From Methanobrevibacter sp. (GTDB lineage Archaea > Methanobacteriota > Methanobacteria > Methanobacteriales > Methanobacteriaceae): a DNA stretch of 11,045 bases. Positions 5,420 to 11,045 of this stretch are shown here, one piece after another. Numbering within the stretch: the first letter of the stretch is position 1; every line of letters begins with the position of its first letter. The stretch lies in NCBI GenBank assembly GCA_017646885.1, contig JAGCLR010000180.1, forward strand, positions 1 to 11,045. The letters run 5' to 3'. A model generated the notes under the pieces. That model made no database searches. It was given only the letters and a program-made list of their open reading frames with translations, and was not told where the DNA came from. A program made the position numbers and the translations under genes.

Positions 5420-6141
5420 ATGAGTCTTGGGCCTGTTTTTTGATTAGGATCCACTTTTTGATTATCAAGCACGTGATTGAGTTGATCCATAATGATATGG
5501 CCTGAAGATGTACCAATCTTGCTTACACCAGCAGCTAATACGTTATTGGCCAATTTGTAATTGTCTATTCCACCAGCTGCTTTCATTTCAAGGTGAGGTG
5601 CATTCTTTTTCATGATTCTTAAGCTTTCCATTAAAGAGTAGAAATGCTGTTTTCCATTGAATCCGCTAGAGGTTTTAACAAAGTCTGCTCCAGCTTCTTC
5701 ACACATTCTGGAAGCTCCTGCCATTTCATCTTCATTGAGAAGAGGGTTTTCAATGATCACTTTAAGTATGTGGTCTCCAATAGCTTCCTTAACAGCTTTG
5801 ATATCATTTTTAACGTATTCAAAGTCACGTTCCTTGATTGCAGGAATATTTGCCATCATGTCAATTTCATCTGCACCGTCAGCAATTGCAGCTTTAGCTT
5901 CAGCCACTTTTCCTTCAGTGTTTCCTGCACCTAATGGGAAGTCGACAACGGTTACCACTTTCATATCAGTATCTTTCAATTCTTCTTTTGCCAATTTGAC
6001 AAAATGAGGTAAAACTACAACTGCATAAAAAGGATATTCCTTTGCTTTTTCGAAAAATGCTTTCATTTCTTCACTTGTTGCAGTATTATCTAAATGAGTA
6101 AATTCAATAGCTTGTGCTAGTTTTTCAGCTTTATTGATCAT
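5416..6141 (-). CDS. deoC: deoxyribose-phosphate aldolase
   Basis: This cytoplasmic class I aldolase interconverts 2-deoxyribose 5-phosphate with acetaldehyde and glyceraldehyde 3-phosphate. With the chosen 241-residue start, the Schiff-base lysine is K156 in ADFVKTSSGF, the relay residues are D94 (DEIDMMAN) and K187 (MKAAGGI), and IGTSSG closes the phosphate site. VVDFPLGAG and KVIIENPLL are also typical. The N-terminus is divergent: IEFTHLDNTAT replaces the usual DHTLLKP-like stretch, and VVVLPHFV replaces the CVNP-like strand. The longest ORF begins at 6156, but GGAGATGA (6147-6154) sits five bases before the ATG at 6141, so 6141 is preferred. In archaea the enzyme may supply or remove deoxyribose from nucleosides; no nucleoside phosphorylase gene is adjacent. 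Confidence 0.9.
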   Translation of the reverse strand: MINKAEKLAQAIEFTHLDNTATSEEMKAFFEKAKEYPFYAVVVLPHFVKLAKEELKDTDMKVVTVVDFPLGAGNTEGKVAEAKAAIADGADEIDMMANIPAIKERDFEYVKNDIKAVKEAIGDHILKVIIENPLLNEDEMAGASRMCEEAGADFVKTSSGFNGKQHFYSLMESLRIMKKNAPHLEMKAAGGIDNYKLANNVLAAGVSKIGTSSGHIIMDQLNHVLDNQKVDPNQKTGPRLI

Positions 6142-6146
6142 TTCGT

Positions 6147-6154
6147 TCATCTCC
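6147..6154 (-). promoter_or_regulatory. ribosome-binding site deciding the deoC start
   Basis: GGAGATGA on the minus strand matches the GGAGGTGA seen before the histone at seven of eight positions, with a 5-nt spacer to the ATG at 6141. It overlaps upstream in-frame ATGs at 6156 and 6150, which have no ribosome site of their own. Confidence 0.65.
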
Positions 6155-6188
6155 ATATTAAAACGATTTTTTAATTTTAATCTCCAAT

Positions 6189-6203
6189 AAATATAATGTT
6201 TAT
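6189..6203 (-). promoter_or_regulatory. candidate deoC promoter
   Basis: On the minus strand AAAC (6203-6200) precedes a TATA-like TTATATTT (6196-6189). The predicted start near 6167 gives a leader of about 26 nt. Another TATA-like word TTATATAC at 6227-6220 is possible. elp3 lies upstream on the same strand, so read-through transcription is an alternative. Confidence 0.4.
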
Positions 6204-6322
6204 TAATTTAGTTTTATATGTATATAATAGTTAGTTTAACTTCAAACTATATAATACTTTTGACTTGTTTGATTGTTTCAACTTTGGGTATTTTTTTAAT
6301 AAAACAAATATTGAAACTTAAT

Positions 6323-8029
6323 TTAAACTAATTTTTTAGCCATATAAGGACCTTTACGCTCATAACCAAATTTACGATAATAATTTCTTGCTCCAATACC
6401 ACTGATAATCAAAAGCTCTTCCTTGTCTTGATCAATGCTTATCTCTTCAGCACGTTTCAATAGCTTTTCACCAAATCCTGTGTGCTGTCCGATATTGTTA
6501 CCTTTCTGTCCGATTTTTATCATGTTTCCATAAACATGCAATTCACGTACAATAGCTGTTTTATCATCAATCTCTTCTCTATGAGCTTTCTCAGAAGGCA
6601 TTCTTAATCTTAGGAATCCTGCTAATGTCTCTTCATTCTTATCTTCAATGGATAGGAAATGTTCCTTTCCTTCTGTAGCAATGTAATCCTCTTCAAATAA
6701 TTTATAATCATCAATTGAATAATCTTCCTTGGTCTTCTTATGGCCTATTTCCCTGCATCTTATGCATTGGCAATTGATTTTCTCCTCTTCAAGACGATTG
6801 TAGACCAGTTCTCCAAGGTTGGATTTCTTAACTCCATCTTCAATTAATGTAGATGGGATATCCCTTTGTATTCTCATGGTCCTTACCCATTTTGGCAAGA
6901 TCTTTTTGATTTGAACTATCAACTCAACAGCTTCCTCGTCACTATACGGCCTGTATCTGCCATCTTTCCATAATTTGTGAAGTTCACTGCCATCAGTTAC
7001 AAGGCAAGGATAAATCTTAAGCATGTCTGGCTTGAAGTTCTCATTTGTAAATATGGTTTTAAACATTTCCAAATCTTTCTCTGGGCATTGCTCTATTCTT
7101 GGCTCATCTCTTGCAAGAGGGAAAAGCCCCGGCATCATGTGCATAGCAACCTTTACTCCAGAATCCCTTAGAATCCTGTTTGCTTCAATGACATCCTCAA
7201 CTGTATGACCTCTTTTGATTTTTTCATAAATGTGATTATGAATGGTTTGAACACCTAATTCAACCCTTGTAACACCCATATTCAACATTCTGTCAACATG
7301 AGGCTCCTTACAGTAGTCTGGTCTGGTTTCAAATGTCATTCCAATGCATCTTACCTTAGAGCTTTCGTTAATTCTTTGGATGTCATCTATAAGCACATAA
7401 TCATTTGGAGGATATGTCTTAAGGGCATTGTTGCTATATGGAGGATACTTTAGAAGATCTTCCTTTTCAAATGATTCAATATCTCCAATTTCAGTGATGT
7501 TTTCAAGAATCACTCCAAAGTCACTCATTGCCTTTAGGCATTGTGAAACGAACCATTCCTGATAGCATATGTCTTTTGAAGGGAATGTTCCTCCCATGAT
7601 GATGAGTTCAACCTTATCGATTGGGTGACCTACCTTATGCAATTGCTTAAGGCGGTTGTAGCACTGGACATATGGATGGAACTTAAACATCCTTCCTCTA
7701 AGCGCTGCAGGTTCCTCTCCAGTATAGCTTGGAGGTGCAATGTCACTTTCAGGACAATAGTAGCATCTTCCGTGAGGGCATTGGTGTGGATGGCACATAA
7801 CTGCAACAATAGCCACTCCAGAGATTGTTCTGGTTGGTTTCTTTCTTAAGAGATTGGAAACGATTTTCTTCTCTTCAAGGCTTGCATGTTCAAGGATTAC
7901 AGAATTGCTCATAAATTTTTTAAGATTTCTATCTCTACAGAGCTGTCTTTTTTCCACTTCAAGCTCACGGCGAGTAGTTATCTTTCCATTTATGATATCC
8001 TCGATGATAATTCGACATGCTTCTTCCAT
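6323..8029 (-). CDS. elp3: Elp3 tRNA uridine-34 carboxymethylation enzyme (radical SAM/GNAT)
   Basis: This archaeal stand-alone Elongator catalytic subunit, 568 residues from the preferred start, uses SAM and acetyl-CoA to install the 5-carboxymethyl group on wobble uridine 34. The radical-SAM cluster cysteines are C79, C89 and C92 in the CX9CX2C motif of [18 protein letters not shown]. Typical Elp3 stretches follow: [35 protein letters not shown] and HMMPGLF. The linker [12 protein letters not shown] carries the zinc-type cysteines. The C-terminal acetyltransferase domain shows [35 protein letters not shown] and KGPYM. The longest ORF starts at 8041, but GGTGA (8035-8039) is five bases before the ATG at 8029, so that start is favoured. 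It is complete and undisrupted. No other Elongator subunit is nearby, as usual in archaea. Confidence 0.94.
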   Translation of the reverse strand: MEEACRIIIEDIINGKITTRRELEVEKRQLCRDRNLKKFMSNSVILEHASLEEKKIVSNLLRKKPTRTISGVAIVAVMCHPHQCPHGRCYYCPESDIAPPSYTGEEPAALRGRMFKFHPYVQCYNRLKQLHKVGHPIDKVELIIMGGTFPSKDICYQEWFVSQCLKAMSDFGVILENITEIGDIESFEKEDLLKYPPYSNNALKTYPPNDYVLIDDIQRINESSKVRCIGMTFETRPDYCKEPHVDRMLNMGVTRVELGVQTIHNHIYEKIKRGHTVEDVIEANRILRDSGVKVAMHMMPGLFPLARDEPRIEQCPEKDLEMFKTIFTNENFKPDMLKIYPCLVTDGSELHKLWKDGRYRPYSDEEAVELIVQIKKILPKWVRTMRIQRDIPSTLIEDGVKKSNLGELVYNRLEEEKINCQCIRCREIGHKKTKEDYSIDDYKLFEEDYIATEGKEHFLSIEDKNEETLAGFLRLRMPSEKAHREEIDDKTAIVRELHVYGNMIKIGQKGNNIGQHTGFGEKLLKRAEEISIDQDKEELLIISGIGARNYYRKFGYERKGPYMAKKLV

Positions 8030-8034
8030 TAAGT

Positions 8035-8039
8035 TCACC
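8035..8039 (-). promoter_or_regulatory. ribosome-binding site deciding the elp3 start
   Basis: GGTGA on the minus strand, five bases before ATG 8029. It overlaps the upstream in-frame ATG at 8041, which itself is preceded only by AT-rich sequence. A leaderless start at 8041 is the alternative. Confidence 0.55.
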
Positions 8040-8083
8040 ATATAAATTTTTCAATATTTCTTAAGATTCAATTTGATTTCTTA

Positions 8084-8091
8084 TTAATATA
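8084..8091 (-). promoter_or_regulatory. candidate TATA box of elp3
   Basis: TATATTAA on the minus strand, about 55 bp before ATG 8029, would start transcription near 8061. The flanks are so AT-rich that this is only a suggestion. Confidence 0.3.
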
Positions 8092-8168
8092 TTTTATTGC
8101 TTTTAAAATATTAATTTATTTTCATATATTAATAAATTTTATTACTATTAAAAAAATATTTAGATAAG

Positions 8169-8176
8169 TTTATATA
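8169..8176 (+). promoter_or_regulatory. TATA box of the PRC-barrel gene
   Basis: TTTATATA preceded by GATAAG, with a predicted start near 8199. This would leave a leader of roughly 80 nt before ATG 8282, long compared with the histone leader in the same window. The leader holds a short ATG-started frame at 8201-8236. Confidence 0.5.
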
Positions 8177-8281
8177 ATTTTCATTTCATATTCTTAAATA
8201 ATGGAAATTATGTTCAATGATATGGAATATAACTGACATTTTATGGCATAATTTCATTAAATTAATAATTGAGGTAATAGA

Positions 8282-8641
8282 ATGAAAATTAAACAATTAT
8301 TAGGTATGATGGCTTTAGATGCTAACGCAAATGAAGTAGGTAAAATCGATGATGCTGAATTTGATCCTGTAGAAGGAAAAATCAATGCAATAACCATTGT
8401 CCTTAAGAAAAACTTCATCTCTTCCAACAAAATCGAAATTGACTTTGAAGATGTTAAAAGCATTGGAGATTACGTTTTATTAGATAAGGAAATCAACAAA
8501 GAAGCTGCAATTGAAGAAGCTGAAAAAGCAAAAGAAGCTAAAGAAGAAGTGGAAGAAGTTGAAGCTGAAATTGTTGAGGATGATGAAGCAGAAGAAGTGG
8601 AAGAAGAGGCTGAAGAAGCAGCTGAAGTAGAAATAAATTAA
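8282..8641 (+). CDS. PRC-barrel domain protein with acidic C-terminal tail
   Basis: This 119-residue protein has an N-terminal PRC-barrel-like beta domain (about 1-72): a conserved GMMALDANANEVGKIDDAEFDPVEGKI-type start, then strands ending in FEDVKSIGDYVLLDKEI. Residues 74-119 form a low-complexity tail with 22 Glu, 2 Asp and 10 Ala in 46 positions, probably helical or disordered. No membrane segment is present. PRC-barrel proteins are adaptors; in haloarchaea, members (CdpB-type) act with SepF at the FtsZ division ring, and others associate with RNA processing. Which role applies here cannot be read from sequence. GAGGTA (8271-8276) precedes the ATG. The DUF2098 gene follows after 57 bp and may be co-transcribed. 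Confidence 0.82.
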   Translation: MKIKQLLGMMALDANANEVGKIDDAEFDPVEGKINAITIVLKKNFISSNKIEIDFEDVKSIGDYVLLDKEINKEAAIEEAEKAKEAKEEVEEVEAEIVEDDEAEEVEEEAEEAAEVEIN

Positions 8642-8652
8642 ATTTAATTTTT
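8635..8652 (+). terminator. weak palindromic terminator-like site at the PRC-barrel stop codon
   Basis: Perfect 16-nt AT-only palindrome AAATTAAATTTAATTT (8635-8650), containing the stop TAA (8639-8641), followed by T-rich sequence. All-AT pairing and the close downstream gene make full termination doubtful; it may be an attenuating or 3'-end processing site. Confidence 0.3.
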
Positions 8653-8698
8653 ATTTATTTTCTTCTTTGAATACTTTTTAAAACTTATTGGTGATAAT

Positions 8699-9001
8699 AT
8701 GAGTATTTGTGATATTCGAGGAGAAACCATTGATATAGGTTCTTTCATAAGATATACTGGTACTGGTACCATAAGTAAAGTTGTTGATTTGAAAGAAGAA
8801 GACAACGAGCAATGGGTAAAATTAGATGAACCTGCCTTATGGTATGCAGCTGATTCTTTAGAAGTCGTTAATGAAAAAGACATCGTTGATTCAGATAACC
8901 TTGATAAGGACACTCTTGAGCAAGTCAAGGACATTAAGGAAGGCTATGAAGAACTCAATGCTAACCTAAATGATATTCAAGGTTGTGAAGGTGGAGGATA
9001 A
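8699..9001 (+). CDS. DUF2098-like methanogen protein, function unknown
   Basis: This 100-residue protein has an SH3-like beta-rich core (about 5-58): GETIDIGSFIRYTGTGTISKVVDLKEED followed by QWVKLDEPALWYAADSLEVV. This matches my recollection of DUF2098, a small family found mostly in methanogens. The second half is acidic and probably helical (60-93), and the protein ends in a flexible GCEGGG. There is no cysteine pair suited to metal binding and no membrane segment. GGTGAT (8690-8695) precedes the ATG. It lies 57 bp after the PRC-barrel gene; both are small beta-barrel proteins with acidic extensions, which suggests but does not show a shared role. The stop codon sits in the centre of a palindrome. 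Confidence 0.72.
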   Translation: MSICDIRGETIDIGSFIRYTGTGTISKVVDLKEEDNEQWVKLDEPALWYAADSLEVVNEKDIVDSDNLDKDTLEQVKDIKEGYEELNANLNDIQGCEGGG

Positions 9002-9038
9002 TTATCCTCTCTCTTTTTATTTTTACTTTTTTTTAAAT
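8994..9038 (+). terminator. terminator of the DUF2098 gene, centred on its stop codon
   Basis: Perfect 16-nt palindrome GAGGATAATTATCCTC (8994-9009) with the stop TAA (8999-9001) at its centre, followed by a pyrimidine-rich run with T5, T5 and T8 stretches. The GC pairs lie at the outer ends of the arms, which makes a reasonable hairpin. Confidence 0.65.
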
Positions 9039-9063
9039 TTTTACAATATTTTATTCCATTATT

Positions 9064-9085
9064 ATATTTGATCAAATATTTTTTT
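9064..9085 (+). terminator. second palindrome plus T tract in the convergent spacer
   Basis: Perfect 16-nt palindrome ATATTTGATCAAATAT (9064-9079) followed directly by T residues (9079-9085). A likely back-up terminator between two converging genes; it could work in either direction as a hairpin, but the T tract serves the plus strand. Confidence 0.45.
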
Positions 9086-9100
9086 AGATCCTTTTTTTTT

Positions 9101-9144
9101 AAAAATAGTCAAGAGATAATTAATTAACTGATTAATAATTATCT
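9101..9144 (-). terminator. terminator-like hairpin at the helicase stop codon
   Basis: Inverted repeat AGATAATTA (9114-9122) / TAATTATCT (9136-9144), extended inward by TTAA/TTAA with one bulge and a CTGA loop (9128-9131). The helicase stop codon (9132-9134) is inside. On the minus strand a T5 run (9105-9101) follows after a short gap. Confidence 0.4.
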
Positions 9145-11045
9145 GCGAATTTCTTAATGTTATGGGCTAATTTTGGACCAATTCCATCAACTCTCTGAAG
9201 CTCTTTTTCTGAATATGGTCTTAAATCATCGCCGAATACATCAACCAATGCTCTTGCACGACGTCTACCTAAACGTTTGACTCCAATCACAAGAGGGATT
9301 ATGTCTTCCTTTACACCATAGTAAAGCCTTGCAGAAAGGAAATCCAAATCTTTTGAATAGGCGTATTTTCCAAGAACTTCAAGGGTATTCTTTGTAAAGC
9401 GGACAAGCAATGATGCTTCATATGCAGAGCGTCTAGTTGATGAAGAGTATACATGATAAGCATTTTCAATTTGGTACTCAGTCCTTTCATTAATCCATTC
9501 GATTAAGGACACCGCTGTCGCTTCAGGGTTTCCGATGTCAATGGCAAATAGGCCATAGTTTGATAGCATTTCACGTACTGGGTCCTTGGATTTTCTGCCT
9601 TTAAATGCAATGAGAGGCATGTCTGGAGTTTGTGCTAATTGGTAAATAAGTTCTTCACTCTTAAAGTTATCAAGATTGTTTGCATATTCCTTGATCTTTA
9701 CAGCTGTTTCAACACTATAATTGGATCTTGCAATCAGATTACCAAATGGAGTTGTTTTGAGTCCACTTGGAGTGGCTTGGAGAATCTGGTTTTGAAGCAA
9801 GAATTCCAAAGCGTTCATGATTTCAAATTTCAAGCTTTCTTCAGCAAAGAAGCTCATGGAAGAATTTGCAGTCATCTGATATCCATAAAATGTCTTGGTG
9901 AAAAAGTCTTGAAGCTCTTCAGGGGTTTTTGATAAAGTGGATGCCACTTGTGCAATTATCTGCTTAAATACAGCATCCTTGTTTTCAATTAATTTAGAGT
10001 TTGTAGGCTCTACTTGACCATTGATGTAACGCTCTTCAAGGGTAATTGCCTCTTCCATGGATTTGGCAATCAAGTAGGAATAACCTGTATCATCATATTG
10101 TGGTCTTCCTGCTCTACCTGACATTTGCTCATAATCAAAGACAGGAATTGCTTGAGGGCCATCTGAAGTCCATCTTGTATAGTCTCTGATAACCACATAT
10201 TTTGAAGGGAGGTTAACCCCATACATTAAGCTTGGAGTAGCAGCAATCATTAGGATATTTCCATTCCTGAATTCCTCTTCAATGATTTCCTTTTGTTCAC
10301 TGAAAAGACCTGCATGGTGGAAAACAGCACCATTCTCACAGCTTTCCGCTAATTTAAGGCAAGTTGAAGTTGGCCTTGACCCCTTTTTCTCAGGAACTGC
10401 AAGCAACTTGTCTGCAACTTCCTTGAAGCGTTGCTTTTGCTCAGCAGTAGTCTTTCTCTTTAGCTTGCCTGCAACATAGTTTGCCAAGCTTTCTGTAAAT
10501 CTTCTTGTTGATACAAAGCTTAATGCCTGTGCATCATCTGATATGGCCTTTTCAATAACCTTTACAACCACATCATTCTTGTTTTTTGTATTGAACATTT
10601 CAGCATCCAAAACATCCTTATTCAATGGGACTGGCCTGTAGTCATGTTCCACAACAGTTGCATCCAACCAGCTTTCGATTTCACCCATGTTTTCAAGTGT
10701 TGCAGACAATGCAATGATCCTTAAGCTTGGATTGATTATTTTTGCCCTTGTGATTGCACATTCTATTGTAGGGCCTCTTGTAAATTCACCAATCATATGG
10801 AACTCATCGATGATCAATGTATCGACTTCCCTTAATGCATCCCATGAAAATCTGGTCAATGCATCAAATGATTCAAATACCATGACTGACAAGTCTGCAG
10901 ATGATGGATGCTTTCCTACCTTTATTCCAAATTCCTCGAATTTCTTGAATTCCTTTACCTTTTCATTTTGGATTGAAAGTAGAGGTGCAGCATAAACTGC
11001 CTTTCCACCATCTAAAATGGATTTGAGAGCTGCCATTATTCCAAG
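9132..11045 (-). CDS. Hel308/Ski2-like superfamily 2 DNA helicase (partial, 5' end beyond window)
   Basis: The reading frame is open to the window edge. The ATG at 11036 is internal, preceded in frame by LGI, and the Q motif and Walker A lie outside. Counting from that Met, motifs are Ia-like APLLSIQNEK (17-26), Walker B DEFH (77-80), motif III SAT (111-113), motif IV ALSFVSTRR (171-179), GVNLP (273-277) and motif VI QMSGRAGRP (304-312). A winged-helix and ratchet-like helical region should follow, and the last 45 residues carry helix-hairpin-helix sequence (LGRRRARALVDVFG, then VDGIGPKLAHNIKKF). This architecture and a predicted full length near 690 fit Hel308, a 3'-5' helicase acting at stalled replication forks. 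Related Ski2-type paralogues exist in this order, so no symbol is given. It converges with the DUF2098 gene. Confidence 0.83.
   Translation of the reverse strand, partial: LGIMAALKSILDGGKAVYAAPLLSIQNEKVKEFKKFEEFGIKVGKHPSSADLSVMVFESFDALTRFSWDALREVDTLIIDEFHMIGEFTRGPTIECAITRAKIINPSLRIIALSATLENMGEIESWLDATVVEHDYRPVPLNKDVLDAEMFNTKNKNDVVVKVIEKAISDDAQALSFVSTRRFTESLANYVAGKLKRKTTAEQKQRFKEVADKLLAVPEKKGSRPTSTCLKLAESCENGAVFHHAGLFSEQKEIIEEEFRNGNILMIAATPSLMYGVNLPSKYVVIRDYTRWTSDGPQAIPVFDYEQMSGRAGRPQYDDTGYSYLIAKSMEEAITLEERYINGQVEPTNSKLIENKDAVFKQIIAQVASTLSKTPEELQDFFTKTFYGYQMTANSSMSFFAEESLKFEIMNALEFLLQNQILQATPSGLKTTPFGNLIARSNYSVETAVKIKEYANNLDNFKSEELIYQLAQTPDMPLIAFKGRKSKDPVREMLSNYGLFAIDIGNPEATAVSLIEWINERTEYQIENAYHVYSSSTRRSAYEASLLVRFTKNTLEVLGKYAYSKDLDFLSARLYYGVKEDIIPLVIGVKRLGRRRARALVDVFGDDLRPYSEKELQRVDGIGPKLAHNIKKFADNY

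Noticed and set aside
6232..6249. Inverted repeat TAGTTT/AAACTA between elp3 and deoC as a terminator of elp3
   Set aside because: The stem is only 6 bp and lacks a T tract on the minus strand, so it is not supported beyond background.

Overview
The window is chromosomal DNA from a low-GC methanogenic archaeon, most probably a Methanobrevibacter-like member of the Methanobacteriales. The evidence is a methanopterin biosynthesis gene (beta-RFAP synthase), a 66-residue HMf-type histone, archaeal stand-alone Elp3, the archaeal COG1326/HVO_0476-type zinc-finger protein, a methanogen DUF2098 protein, a Hel308/Ski2-like helicase, archaeal BRE/TATA promoters, strong GGAGGTGA ribosome sites and very AT-rich intergenic DNA. 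The species cannot be fixed from sequence reading alone.

Layout. Positions 1-923 (+) carry mptG, closed by two tandem terminator hairpins. leuD follows (1028-1513, +), an isopropylmalate isomerase small subunit standing apart from leuC and leuB. A 430-bp gap holds several inverted repeats. Next come a conserved zinc-ribbon protein of unknown function (1944-2585, +) and an archaeal MiaB-family tRNA methylthiotransferase (2663-3937, +). A 639-bp gene-free stretch leads to the histone gene (4577-4777, +), which has a clear promoter and a clear terminator. After a repeat-containing gap there is a two-tRNA operon, tRNA-Val(GAC) and tRNA-Phe(GAA), 5188-5335. On the minus strand lie deoC (5416-6141) and elp3 (6323-8029). 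Divergently on plus are a PRC-barrel protein with an acidic tail (8282-8641) and a DUF2098 protein (8699-9001). These converge on a Hel308-like helicase on minus that runs off the right edge (9132-11045).

Functional themes. The region is housekeeping: cofactor and leucine synthesis, chromatin, DNA repair, sugar-phosphate catabolism and translation. Two radical-SAM tRNA modification enzymes (position 37 methylthiolation and wobble U34 modification) flank a tRNA pair. Neither tRNA is an expected substrate (Val GAC and Phe GAA have G34 and are not ANN-decoding), so the co-location is probably incidental.

No mobile element, CRISPR array, defence island or obviously new system is visible. The points most worth following up are: stop codons buried inside AT-rich terminator palindromes at five genes; an identical 13-nt BRE/TATA core shared by the histone and tRNA promoters; a 21-bp near-perfect palindrome upstream of the zinc-ribbon gene; a possible ~40-nt hairpin RNA upstream of the tRNAs; and the PRC-barrel protein as a cell-division candidate. 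For deoC and elp3 the ribosome-binding sites indicate starts a few codons inside the longest ORF.
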